Assembly (NCBI GenBank): GCA_012512865.1 | Contig: JAAZDH010000189.1 | Coordinates: 1 to 15,464, forward strand | Reading direction: 5' to 3' | DNA from: Clostridiaceae bacterium | GTDB lineage: Bacteria; Bacillota; Clostridia; Acetivibrionales; DUMC01 | Length of the DNA: 15,464 nt | Notes under the pieces: generated by a model | What the model was told of the DNA's origin: nothing | What the model saw: the letters and a program-made list of their open reading frames with translations, nothing else | Database searches by the model: none | Shown here: one piece after another, positions 1 to 6,553 of the stretch | Numbering within the stretch: the stretch's first letter is position 1 | Layout of the letters: each line of letters begins with the position of its first letter | Program-made: the position numbers and the translations under genes

Positions 1-61
1 GATGTTTAGAAAAGAATGAAGTTTGAAGTGTTATGTTAACAATGAATTTTAATGGGTCGAA

Positions 62-79
62 CAGTGGCTTCGGTCACTG
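62..79 (+). other. Stem-loop with a C(UUCG)G tetraloop in the leader of the first gene
   Basis: A 7-bp stem (62-68 with 73-79, one G-U pair) closes the loop TTCG with a C-G pair, the classic very stable RNA tetraloop. It ends 33 bases before the first start codon. No T-tract follows, so it is not a normal intrinsic terminator. It may be the tail hairpin of an upstream transcript or an mRNA leader structure. I see no clear promoter in bases 1-112. Confidence 0.45.
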
Positions 80-112
80 ATTTAATGCAATATTAATTGT
101 ACAAGGATGTGA

Positions 113-1144
113 ATGACATTGAAAAGGAACATGAAAAAGTGGGTACTAAACGTTTCAAACTCTATTGACAGGTATGCGATGCCTATAATGTCTTTCCCGG
201 GGCTTGAAATAACCGGCAGGACCGTAATTGACATGACCACGGATGGGAATGCACAGTTCGAAAGTATTGAGGCACTTGCTAAAAGATATCCTTCCGTGGC
301 TGCCGTCATGCCGATGGACTTATCGGTTGAGGCTGAAGCTTTTGGCAGTACTGTTGTTTTTTCAGATAAAGAAGTGCCAAATGTGTCAGGAAGGATTGTC
401 CAGGACAGGGAATCGGCAGAGGCACTAAGGGTGCCGAAGATTGGAGAAGGGCGTACCATGGTTTATATAATGGCAGCCAAGTTAACGGCCAGGAATATAA
501 AGAACAAGCCGATTTTCGCAGGAATGATCGGGCCTTTTTCACTGGCTGGAAGGCTGTATGGCATGACGGATATCATGGTTGCCCTTGTTTTGGAACCTGA
601 GACGGTTCACATTCTGCTTGAAAAGGTTACGGGGTTTCTTATAGATTATGCGAAAGCATTCAAGAAGGCCGGGACCAACGGTATAATAATTGCAGAGCCT
701 GCAGCAGGGCTGCTGTCTCCCGAACAATGCCAGGAATTTTCTTCCCGGTATATCAAGAGAATTGTTGATGCAGTGCAGGATGAATATTACATGGTTATTC
801 TTCATAACTGCGGAAATACGAAAAAATTAGTACCTTCACTGTTATCAACGGGTGCCATGGGATTTCATTTCGGAAATTCCGTGGACTTAGAAAGCATACT
901 ACCACGGATACCGTGGGGAAAGCTTGCCTTTGGGAATATTAATCCTGCAGGGGTATTCAAGGCCGGTGACAGGGAAAGCGTTGAGGCTGCAACATGGAAG
1001 CTGCTTGAGAGTACGGCTATTTACAAGAATTTTGTAATATCTTCAGGATGCGATATTCCGCCTGGCACTTCTCTTGACAATATTGACGCATTTTTTGAAA
1101 CGGTTGGCAAATTTAACAGGCTGATGGTTCGGGAGATAGTTTAA
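113..1144 (+). CDS. MtaA/CmuA-type (uroporphyrinogen decarboxylase family) corrinoid methyltransferase
   Basis: A complete 343-residue protein of the UroD/MtaA fold. Family members carry a zinc ion that activates a thiol acceptor and move methyl groups between corrinoid proteins and thiols such as coenzyme M; they are cytoplasmic. The zinc motif of the methyltransferase branch is visible: His231 and Cys233 in LHNCGNT, and Cys313 in SSGCDIPPGT. True uroporphyrinogen decarboxylases lack this H-x-C...C set, so haem synthesis is unlikely. The length fits MtaA/MtbA-like proteins. The ATG at 113 follows AAGGA by about 5 bases. An internal ATG at 131 has its own AAGGA, but only 2 bases away. Clostridia do not normally use coenzyme M, so the true acceptor is unknown. 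A corrinoid protein gene would be expected nearby, perhaps left of the window. The link to the MeTr gene at 2629-3429 is inferred. Confidence 0.85.
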   Translation: MTLKRNMKKWVLNVSNSIDRYAMPIMSFPGLEITGRTVIDMTTDGNAQFESIEALAKRYPSVAAVMPMDLSVEAEAFGSTVVFSDKEVPNVSGRIVQDRESAEALRVPKIGEGRTMVYIMAAKLTARNIKNKPIFAGMIGPFSLAGRLYGMTDIMVALVLEPETVHILLEKVTGFLIDYAKAFKKAGTNGIIIAEPAAGLLSPEQCQEFSSRYIKRIVDAVQDEYYMVILHNCGNTKKLVPSLLSTGAMGFHFGNSVDLESILPRIPWGKLAFGNINPAGVFKAGDRESVEAATWKLLESTAIYKNFVISSGCDIPPGTSLDNIDAFFETVGKFNRLMVREIV

Positions 1145-1151
1145 TATATTG

Positions 1152-1171
1152 GGGGGGAGCATTCTCCCTCC
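1152..1171 (+). terminator. Possible GC-rich hairpin after the methyltransferase gene
   Basis: GGGGGGAG and CTCCCTCC can pair with one mismatch around a four-base loop, 7 bases after the stop codon. No T-run follows, so termination is doubtful. It could instead protect the 3' end of the mRNA. Confidence 0.25.
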
Positions 1172-1188
1172 ATGGAATTAATTAACAC

Positions 1189-1298
1189 AAGGAAACCGCC
1201 TTAAGGAAACTAATTCATGGAAATAGATTCAAGGAAGTAGATTTAAGGAAAATTTTAAGGAAACTGATTTAAGGTTATTAACTCAAGGTTACCAAATA
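1189..1298. repeat. Degenerate 14-bp tandem repeat, about 8 units
   Basis: Units begin with AAGG (once ATGG) at 1189, 1203, 1217, 1231, 1245, 1257, 1271 and 1285. The spacing is 14 bases in all but one step, which is 12. A typical unit is AAGGAAACTGATTT. The array fills the junction between two convergent genes and has no open frame of its own. The repeat at 14302-14435 occupies an equivalent convergent junction with an unrelated unit. Confidence 0.8.
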
Positions 1299-1331
1299 CG
1301 CATTAAGATTACATGTGGATCGGATTATGTT

Positions 1332-2597
1332 TTAAATCCGGATTATATTTTGGGTAAATTCCTGGCCGGCATACCTGTATTCCGGGTTCTTGTAGCCAAG
1401 TACATAAATATCGGTGGCAAAGGCTTCTCTTTCAAGCATCTTGTTCAATACAGGGTTATTTGTCCGGGTAAAACCTGCTACCTTGATGATAATGGGCAGA
1501 GACCCCCTTTTCTTTATTTTAGAGAGAAGAAACGCTCCTTTTTCATTAAAGCCGAGCACCCTTATATACTGGGGTCCGCCGTGGCTGTTGAATTCAAGGA
1601 ATTCGCGGGAAGTGATATTCAGAAGCAGGTACAAAAGTATCCTTTGAAGCCTGGTTACCGTGTAGCGCCTGGTGCTTGCCTTTTCTATGAGCATATCGAT
1701 TGTCCCGCAGCTTTCCGCGGCTTTTTTTACCCTGTTTTCCAGCCCTTCCGTGACACCCGGAAATGCCTTGATTTCTTCTGGCATCATTTTTCTAATCAAT
1801 GCCAGGATGGTGTCGCTGAAACGATCCAGTGAAACCGGGCCCCTGCCATTGCTGAATTCATTTTCCAGTATTTCAATGCTGCTGCCGGGGAGGCTGTGCC
1901 TGGCATCGCCTGTAATAAGCGGCGAATCTTTTGGCAGGTTCTTCCGTATGGCGGTTGCGCTGGATATTTCACCCGTAAGGTATTCCGTCGTGTAGAGATT
2001 GGCAGTGCGTTTTATCGTGACCGGGGTTATATTGCTTTTAAGCCTTTTTAAAGCTTTAAGGTATTCTATGCCCAGGATGTTGTTGGAACAACCCATAACC
2101 TGGTCGATTTCCGGGGCGCGCAAACCTGGAGCCCCGTGATTTTCCACGTATTTGCCAAGTGCCCTTTGCACGGCGGCCGGGTACGAAAGACCCGTATCCT
2201 GGCAGCTTTTTAAAGCAGATTTATAGGAGGGTGGTTCGTGATGCAATATTTCTGCAATGGCATCGAGGGGTTTTATATCTCCTGTTTCGCTTCCGAAGCT
2301 TATGTTGTCCACCACGCCGAGACTGTCAAGGATTTTCACCCCGGCATGGGCAAAGTATTCGGCGCTTGCAGTTGCATATGCCACGGGGATTTCAACGACC
2401 AGGTCGATGCCAGCCATTAATGCCATTTTTGCCCTTGCCCACTTGTTAATGACGGCAGGTTCGCCTCTTTGCACGAAATTGCCGCTCATGGCGCATACGG
2501 CGTAGTCGGCGGAAGTGAGGGCGATGGATTCTTTCAAGTGGTAAAGATGGCCGTTATGGAAAGGATTATATTCGGCTATTATACCTAGCACCCTCAT
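1332..2597 (-). CDS. tmcAL: tRNA(Met) cytidine acetate ligase TmcAL (YlbM)
   Basis: A 421-residue cytoplasmic enzyme. By family knowledge it uses ATP and acetate to make N4-acetylcytidine at wobble position C34 of elongator tRNA-Met. The N-terminal nucleotidyltransferase motif is clear (GIIAEYNPFHNGHLYHL, about residues 5-21), followed by MSGNFVQRGEPA, PVAYATASAEYFA and SFGSETGD, all typical of the YlbM family. The frame is open to a GTG at 2621. I chose ATG 2597 because MRVLGIIAEYNPFHNGH matches the usual N-terminus and GGAGGTG lies upstream at 2609-2615; the 11-base spacing is somewhat long. It lies 31 bases downstream of the MeTr gene on the same strand and is probably cotranscribed with it. 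No convincing terminator follows. Confidence 0.93.
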   Translation of the reverse strand: MRVLGIIAEYNPFHNGHLYHLKESIALTSADYAVCAMSGNFVQRGEPAVINKWARAKMALMAGIDLVVEIPVAYATASAEYFAHAGVKILDSLGVVDNISFGSETGDIKPLDAIAEILHHEPPSYKSALKSCQDTGLSYPAAVQRALGKYVENHGAPGLRAPEIDQVMGCSNNILGIEYLKALKRLKSNITPVTIKRTANLYTTEYLTGEISSATAIRKNLPKDSPLITGDARHSLPGSSIEILENEFSNGRGPVSLDRFSDTILALIRKMMPEEIKAFPGVTEGLENRVKKAAESCGTIDMLIEKASTRRYTVTRLQRILLYLLLNITSREFLEFNSHGGPQYIRVLGFNEKGAFLLSKIKKRGSLPIIIKVAGFTRTNNPVLNKMLEREAFATDIYVLGYKNPEYRYAGQEFTQNIIRI

Positions 2598-2628
2598 TTT
2601 ACCCTGTACACCTCCGCGCACTTTGCCT

Positions 2629-3429
2629 TTATATTTCGAGCAGGCCTTCCCTGAACTTGGACAGGTAATTCATACAAAATTCATCGTTTCCAAGCAATGC
2701 TTCTGTTGCGTATAGGTAAGTCATCAATTTTTTATCAAGGGGGTCTAGTATTGCCCCATCCATGCCTGCTGTCATGGCTGCTATAAGAAATGCCTGGTTT
2801 ATGACTTTCCGGCCCGGAAGCCCGAAAGATATATTGCTAAGACCGCAAGCTATATGAACACCAGGATATTTTGCTTTTACAGACCTTATAGTTTCAATGG
2901 CAACAACCCCGTAATGGGAACCTGTACCGATGGGCCTTACCATTGGATCAATATAAATGTCTTCATGCTTTATACCCTTGTCGGAAAGCTTGCCTATGAT
3001 TCTTTCCGCTATTTTTAACCTGTCTTCCACGGTTTCGGGCATCCCGCTGTCATCCATGCAAAGTGCTATTACCGACGTGTTATATTCCAGTATTAACGGC
3101 AAAATTGACTCGTACCTTTCCTTCTCATCTGTTATGGAGTTGATAATGGGTTTACCGTTCTTGTTGACTTTAAGCGCTTTTTCAATGGCTTTAGCATTAG
3201 GTGAGTCGATGGAAAAGGGGGCATCAATTACTTCCTGGACAGTTTTGACCAGCCATTCGAGCCTTTCAGGCTCGTCTTCATGGAACATTCCGGCGTTTAC
3301 ATCGATGTAGTTTGCGCCTGCTTCATATTGTCTCCTGGCCAGGTCCTGTATAAATGCCGCGTCGTAATTTTCAATGGCAGGACGTACGGCTTTTAGCGTG
3401 CTGTTGATTTTTTCGCCTATGATAATCAC
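2629..3429 (-). CDS. Methyltetrahydrofolate:corrinoid methyltransferase (AcsE/MeTr type, single pterin-binding domain)
   Basis: A 266-residue TIM-barrel pterin-binding protein. The family moves the methyl group of 5-methyltetrahydrofolate to the cobalt of a corrinoid protein, in the Wood-Ljungdahl pathway or within MetH. Visible motifs are IIGEKINST at the N-terminus, DVNAG, FSIDSPN (Asp75), INSIT (Asn97), YIDPM (Asp161) and GLSNISFGLPGR (Asn199). These align with the substrate-binding Asp75, Asn96, Asp160 and Asn199 described for the acetogen enzyme, as I recall them. The longest frame starts at TTG 3444, but that TTG sits against GGGAGGG (3436-3442). GTG 3429, 6 bases after this ribosome site, is the real start and gives the family length. 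It is the first gene of a minus-strand operon with tmcAL. The acceptor corrinoid protein is not in the window, so acetogenesis and methionine synthesis cannot be told apart. Confidence 0.9.
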   Translation of the reverse strand: MIIIGEKINSTLKAVRPAIENYDAAFIQDLARRQYEAGANYIDVNAGMFHEDEPERLEWLVKTVQEVIDAPFSIDSPNAKAIEKALKVNKNGKPIINSITDEKERYESILPLILEYNTSVIALCMDDSGMPETVEDRLKIAERIIGKLSDKGIKHEDIYIDPMVRPIGTGSHYGVVAIETIRSVKAKYPGVHIACGLSNISFGLPGRKVINQAFLIAAMTAGMDGAILDPLDKKLMTYLYATEALLGNDEFCMNYLSKFREGLLEI

Positions 3430-3470
3430 TGCAATCCCTCCCAAGATTGGTGTTTTAACGATGTAATTAA

Positions 3471-3490
3471 TTATAAACCATTATAAACCA
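3471..3490. repeat. Exact 10-bp tandem duplication TTATAAACCA x2
   Basis: Two exact head-to-tail copies. Read on the minus strand, each copy supplies a TATAAT box, so the duplication doubles the -10 element of the MeTr-tmcAL promoter. Confidence 0.75.
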
Positions 3491-3508
3491 ATTTTGCTCA
3501 TCTAACAA
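3480..3508 (-). promoter_or_regulatory. Sigma-A-type promoter of the MeTr-tmcAL operon
   Basis: On the minus strand TTGTTA (3503-3508) and TATAAT (3480-3485) are separated by 17 bases. A second TATAAT lies 10 bases further on (3470-3475). Both are about 40-50 bases before the GTG start at 3429. Confidence 0.6.
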
Positions 3509-3675
3509 TGATTTTTCCCCAAAGATATATTAATGATATATTTCTTACAAAAAATATTAAAAAATCACAAGGTAAAATAATTAGTAAAGGGAGAATTTAT
3601 AAAGAAAATTTATATGAAAAACAGCCTGAAAAGAAAAAATTGCAAAACAAGGCTATACATGTAAAACAAAATCCT
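3509..3675. other. AT-rich stretch without a convincing gene
   Basis: An open frame of 72 codons runs through 3508-3726 on the plus strand. It is rich in Lys, Asn and Ile, resembles no family I know, and extends through the promoter at 3676-3705. I see no ribosome site for it. I regard the stretch as non-coding spacer between divergent promoters. Confidence 0.5.
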
Positions 3676-3705
3676 TTAACACCGGGATTAATATTGTGGT
3701 ATAAT
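3676..3705 (+). promoter_or_regulatory. Extended -10 sigma-A promoter for the DUF1624 gene
   Basis: TTAACA (3676-3681) lies 18 bases before TATAAT (3700-3705), which carries the extended -10 TGG immediately upstream. The start of transcription would be near 3712. The leader then reaches more than 100 bases into the repeat-rich frame upstream of the DUF1624 gene. Confidence 0.65.
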
Positions 3706-3837
3706 ATTTTTAAATTGCCTGTTTAAATTGTTTATGCACCGGCAGGGAAGGCCGGGGAAAATTCACGGGATGGAAAAACCGCGGCAAACAAAACGATTGT
3801 AAACAAAGAAGCGGAGAATAAAACCCCGGAGAATGAA

Positions 3838-3939
3838 ATGGCGGCAAGTGAAGCGGTGGAGGCTGAAACGGTGGTAAATAAAATGATTGTAAATGAGACG
3901 GCGATTGTAAATGAGACGGCAGGAAAGAGAAGGTGTTAA
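3838..3939 (+). pseudogene. Repeat-built open frame that breaks just before the DUF1624 start
   Basis: The frame is open from 3727 to a TAA at 3937-3939. An ATG at 3838 has GGAG 6 bases upstream and begins MAASEAVEAETVVNK. It continues with two NET-containing repeats (MIVNET, AIVNET). The next frame then continues in the same style (VLNET, VLNET, MLNEK) from 3933. A -1 shift between 3915 and 3936, in the purine tract AGGAAAGAGAAGG, would join the two into one protein. This could be a real frameshift, a sequencing error, or non-coding repeat DNA. It is a candidate only. Confidence 0.3.
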
Positions 3940-3977
3940 ACGAAACAGTGTTAAACGAAACGATGTTAAACGAAAAA
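3883..3977 (+). repeat. Short tandem repeats, 18-bp x2 then 15-bp x3
   Basis: ATGATTGTAAATGAGACG (3883-3900) is followed by GCGATTGTAAATGAGACG (3901-3918). After 14 bases come three 15-bp units: 3933-3947, 3948-3962 and 3963-3977, of the type GTGTTAAACGAAACA. The 15-bp units are in frame with the DUF1624 gene and encode VLNET, VLNET and MLNEK. Confidence 0.8.
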
Positions 3978-4847
3978 ATGGTGAATAATGCAAATAATAC
4001 GGGTTTGGAAGATAAGCTGCTGCCGGATTTGAAAGGTATTGAAAATGATATTGAAAGGGTTATTGAAAAAGATGCTGAAAGGGGTATTGAAAAGCCGAAA
4101 GTACATAATGCGAAGGGAAAGAATGCAAAGGTAAAGGATGGGAAGGGAAACAGGCGTATATGGGAATTGGATTTTTTAAGGGGAATAGCATTAATCCTGA
4201 TGGTATATTTTCATGTAGTTTTTGATATGAAAGATATATTTGGCTATAATGTTGACTACAGTAAAGGATTTAACAAATTTACAGGAAGTGCTGCAGGAAT
4301 ACTATTTATCGTAATATCCGGCATTAGCTGTGCTTTAAGCAGGAATAATTTTAAAAGGGCATTGAGAATACTTGGCATTGCCATTGGCATAACGGTTGCC
4401 ACCCACCTATATGATGCCGGTTTGGGTATTAAGTTCGGGATATTGCATTTTTTGGGATTGAGTATATTATTATACCACTTGCTTGCAAAAATGAATGTGT
4501 ATGTACTTGCGGCTGTTGGTACCGTTATTTTGCTGGCAGGGCGCTTTATATCAAGTATAAATATTGATCATGATTATTTTTTCATCCTTGGGATAACGAG
4601 CAGTAAATTCATATCAGCGGATTACTACCCTTTAATACCTTGGTTAGGGCTTTTCATTTATGGTATAATAATTGGAAAAACCTTCTACAGGAAAAAAGAA
4701 AGTATTTTTGGCAGCCCCCCGGGCAGCGTTATAGGAAGCATGGTAAGGATAATAATCTGGCTGGGAAGAAATACGCTGGTTATTTATGTTATTCACCAGC
4801 CCGTCATATTGCTTGTGATTACACTGGTAAAAAGGGTTTTCGGGTAA
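3933..4847 (+). CDS. DUF1624 (heparan-alpha-glucosaminide N-acetyltransferase-like) membrane protein
   Basis: A 304-residue protein. Residues 1-72 are charged, low-complexity repeat sequence. The DUF1624/COG3503 domain then begins with RRIWELDFLRGIALILMVYF, whose charged start, R-G pair and following His (YFHVVFDM) are typical of the family. About seven or eight membrane segments follow, ending in NTLVIYVIHQPVILLVITLV. The family is related to lysosomal HGSNAT and other membrane acyltransferases that transfer acyl groups to sugars; the substrate here is unknown. The start is uncertain. GTG 3933 is the first in-frame start after a stop at 3912. GTG 3948, ATG 3963 and ATG 3978 are alternatives, and a frameshift upstream could lengthen the protein. 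Usual family members begin close to the WELDFLRG motif, so the first 70 residues are an addition. Confidence 0.8.
   Translation: MLNETVLNETMLNEKMVNNANNTGLEDKLLPDLKGIENDIERVIEKDAERGIEKPKVHNAKGKNAKVKDGKGNRRIWELDFLRGIALILMVYFHVVFDMKDIFGYNVDYSKGFNKFTGSAAGILFIVISGISCALSRNNFKRALRILGIAIGITVATHLYDAGLGIKFGILHFLGLSILLYHLLAKMNVYVLAAVGTVILLAGRFISSINIDHDYFFILGITSSKFISADYYPLIPWLGLFIYGIIIGKTFYRKKESIFGSPPGSVIGSMVRIIIWLGRNTLVIYVIHQPVILLVITLVKRVFG
4038..4097 (+). repeat. In-frame 12-bp repeat, 5 units, in the DUF1624 N-terminus
   Basis: Five consecutive 12-bp units of the type ATTGAAAATGAT encode IEND, IERV, IEKD, AERG and IEKP. The four-residue period of Ile/Ala and Glu suggests a short, highly charged helix on the cytoplasmic side of the first membrane segment. 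Confidence 0.75.
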
Positions 4848-4886
4848 GAAGGGATATGACAAAATAATACGGGGCAAATTAGGGTT

Positions 4887-4931
4887 AAAATAAGTAGGAT
4901 TAAGATAAGCAGGATTAAGATAAGTAGGATT
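4887..4931. repeat. 15-bp tandem repeat, 3 units
   Basis: Three nearly identical units of AAGATAAGTAGGATT lie at 4887-4901, 4902-4916 and 4917-4931, between the DUF1624 and macro-domain genes. I recognise no binding motif in them. Confidence 0.85.
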
Positions 4932-4949
4932 AACACATGTAATGGACGG

Positions 4950-4967
4950 TTACGCGTATACGCGTAA
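4950..4967. promoter_or_regulatory. Perfect 18-bp palindrome, possible operator
   Basis: TTACGCGTATACGCGTAA reads the same on both strands. It lies 69 bases before the macro-domain start, in otherwise AT-rich DNA. A dimeric repressor site is the simplest reading. I cannot place a convincing -35/-10 pair relative to it, so the regulated promoter is not known. Confidence 0.45.
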
Positions 4968-5035
4968 AGTAACTATAGATATGCATAAATGAAGCGGGTT
5001 AAAACTATAAATACATATTATGGAGGATACAAGTT

Positions 5036-5587
5036 ATGGAGGATAATATGAATAAGTTGGTAATTATCGAGGGAGATATTACAAGAATACAGGTTGATGC
5101 TATTGCTAATGCCGCAAACAAGACGCTTTTAGGCGGCGGTGGAGTGGATGGGGCAATCCACAGGGCGGCAGGTCCCGGTCTTCTTGAAGAATGCAGGAAA
5201 CTAGGGGGTTGTGAAACCGGGGAAGACAAAATTACAAAGGGGTATGCCCTTCCTGCAAAATATGTAATACACACTGTTGGGCCCGTATGGAAGGGAGGAG
5301 AACATAATGAAGATGAACTGCTCGCCCTTTGCTATAAGAACTCCTTGAAGCTTGCGGTGGAAAACAAAATAAAGACGATAGCTTTTCCATCAATAAGTAC
5401 AGGTGCCTATGGTTTCCCCGTAAACAGGGCGGCGAGAATTGCCGTAAACGAAATAGTTAAATTCTTGGAAACAGGAGAAGGGGACAATATATCGAAAGTT
5501 TTTATTGTTTGCTTTGACAGCGGCACGTATGAAAGCTATGTTAGCGCAAAAAAAGAAATATGCGGAGAAGATGATGATAATAATTAA
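5036..5587 (+). CDS. Macro-domain protein (O-acetyl-ADP-ribose deacetylase / ADP-ribosyl hydrolase, YmdB-like)
   Basis: A 183-residue single macro domain. Family members bind ADP-ribose and hydrolyse O-acetyl-ADP-ribose or remove ADP-ribose from proteins or nucleic acids. The motifs match the MacroD/YmdB group: GDITRIQVDAIANAANKTLLGGGGVDGAIHRAAG (the two loops with the catalytic-type Asn and Asp; residues about 14-47), YVIHTVGPVW, and FPSISTGAYGFP for the phosphate loop. The final DDDNN tail is acidic. Two starts are possible: ATG 5036, with GGAGG at 5022-5026, and ATG 5048, with a second GGAGG at 5038-5042. The element TATGGAGGATA is duplicated. I keep 5036; MNKLVIIEGDITRIQ from 5048 is closer to the family N-terminus. 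No sirtuin or ADP-ribosyltransferase partner is in the window. Confidence 0.92.
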   Translation: MEDNMNKLVIIEGDITRIQVDAIANAANKTLLGGGGVDGAIHRAAGPGLLEECRKLGGCETGEDKITKGYALPAKYVIHTVGPVWKGGEHNEDELLALCYKNSLKLAVENKIKTIAFPSISTGAYGFPVNRAARIAVNEIVKFLETGEGDNISKVFIVCFDSGTYESYVSAKKEICGEDDDNN

Positions 5588-5590
5588 ATA

Positions 5591-5626
5591 AATTAATATT
5601 AAATAAATAATTAATATTAATAAATG
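5591..5626. repeat. AT-only 18-bp imperfect duplication
   Basis: AATTAATATTAAATAAAT (5591-5608) is followed by AATTAATATTAATAAATG (5609-5626). Further AT-only variants continue to about 5640. It begins immediately after the stop of the macro-domain gene. Low complexity makes chance repetition easier here than in the other arrays. Confidence 0.5.
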
Positions 5627-5669
5627 ATTAATAAATAATGATTTTTAATAACTTGGTAATTGAAATAAT

Positions 5670-5695
5670 TGAAACTTTTTTTATTTTTTTACGTC
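5670..5695 (+). promoter_or_regulatory. ECF-sigma-type promoter (TGAAAC-N16-CGTC) of the ABC operon
   Basis: TGAAAC (5670-5675) and CGTC (5692-5695) are separated by 16 bases that are almost all T. This is the arrangement known for the SigW/SigM group of Bacillus, including a T-tract after the -35. An ECF sigma gene starts at 15150 in this window, but no link is shown. A TATAAT at 5697-5702 lacks a good -35 at 17 bases and may be chance. The leader to the first start codon would be about 155 bases. Confidence 0.5.
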
Positions 5696-5707
5696 ATATA
5701 ATTAAAA

Positions 5708-5721
5708 CTAGCGAAGGCTAG
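5708..5721 (+). other. Small hairpin in the ABC operon leader
   Basis: CTAGC and GCTAG pair around the loop GAAG, just downstream of the proposed transcription start. A 5-bp stem is weak. The rest of 5722-5854 is purine-rich with no structure that I can support. Confidence 0.3.
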
Positions 5722-5854
5722 CAATAAAGGATCAGAAAAAAGTATCAGCAGGGGAAGAGAGTAATAAAAAAGATTGGTAAAAGGTTGAAGAACCAGCAAA
5801 AAAATTCAAAAAAGCGAGGCATATATAATGTTGTGAAGGGGGCATTGGCACTAA

Positions 5855-6553
5855 TTGGAAACTGTAATAGTACTAAACGATGTGCGGAAAGTATACAGGG
5901 TGGGAAATGAAAAAGTTGTTGCTCTTGACAGTGTCAACCTGAATATATTAAAAGGTGAAATCTGCTGCTTTGTAGGCACATCCGGTTCCGGGAAATCCAC
6001 GTTGCTGCATCTTATGGCAGGTCTTGAAAAGCCGACAAGAGGCAGCATTATTATTAAGAACATGGAAATACATAAGCTAAGCGAGAGGAAACTTGCCAAA
6101 TTCCGGCAGGACTATGTTGGATTTGTATTTCAGTCTTATAACCTCATGCCTACATTAACTGCCGTGGAGAATGTGTGCCTTCCATTGATTTTTAAAGGAA
6201 TACCCAAAATTATCAGGAACAGGCGGGCCAAAAAGATGTTAAAAGCGGTTGGGCTTGAAACCCACATTAAGCATAAACCAACCCAGATGAGCGGCGGACA
6301 GCAGCAGAGGGTCGGGATTGCCAGGGCCTTTGTAGGCAACCCGGAAATTGTTTTTGCTGATGAACCCACGGGAAATCTTGATACGAAAACTTCAAAGGAA
6401 GTTATGGACCTTATTACTTCGATAGCGAAGAAGAACAACCAGACGTTGGTGGTTGTCACCCATGATATTGAAATCGCCAGGTACGCGGACAGGATATTTT
6501 ATATAAAAGACGGGAGGATTGAAAGAATTGAAGTGGTCGAAAAGAGTAATTAA
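5855..6553 (+). CDS. ABC transporter ATPase, LolD/MacB type
   Basis: A 232-residue cytoplasmic ATPase with all motifs intact: Walker A GTSGSGKST (about residues 42-50), Q-loop VFQSYNLMP, signature MSGGQQQRVGIARA, Walker B IVFADEPTGNLD and switch His in VVVTHD. The NLD after Walker B and the overall length are typical of the LolD/MacB/FtsE-like group, which pairs with single FtsX-type permeases. The start is TTG 5855: an in-frame stop lies directly before it (5852-5854), GGGGG lies at 5838-5842, and no ATG or GTG occurs until ten codons in. It is the first gene of a three-gene operon. Its 3' end overlaps the start of the next gene, which points to translational coupling. Confidence 0.93.
   Translation: METVIVLNDVRKVYRVGNEKVVALDSVNLNILKGEICCFVGTSGSGKSTLLHLMAGLEKPTRGSIIIKNMEIHKLSERKLAKFRQDYVGFVFQSYNLMPTLTAVENVCLPLIFKGIPKIIRNRRAKKMLKAVGLETHIKHKPTQMSGGQQQRVGIARAFVGNPEIVFADEPTGNLDTKTSKEVMDLITSIAKKNNQTLVVVTHDIEIARYADRIFYIKDGRIERIEVVEKSN

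Noticed and set aside
1320..1340. Hairpin CGGATT/AATCCG as a terminator for tmcAL
   Set aside because: Only six base pairs, spans the stop codon, and no T-run follows on the minus strand.
3508..3726. 72-codon plus-strand open frame (MIFPQRYIND...)
   Set aside because: AT-rich, Lys/Asn-heavy composition, no ribosome site, no family resemblance, and it runs through an extended -10 promoter.
3763..3993. Minus-strand frame rich in Phe, Arg and His
   Set aside because: It is the complement of the tandem repeat region; its periodic protein simply mirrors the repeats.
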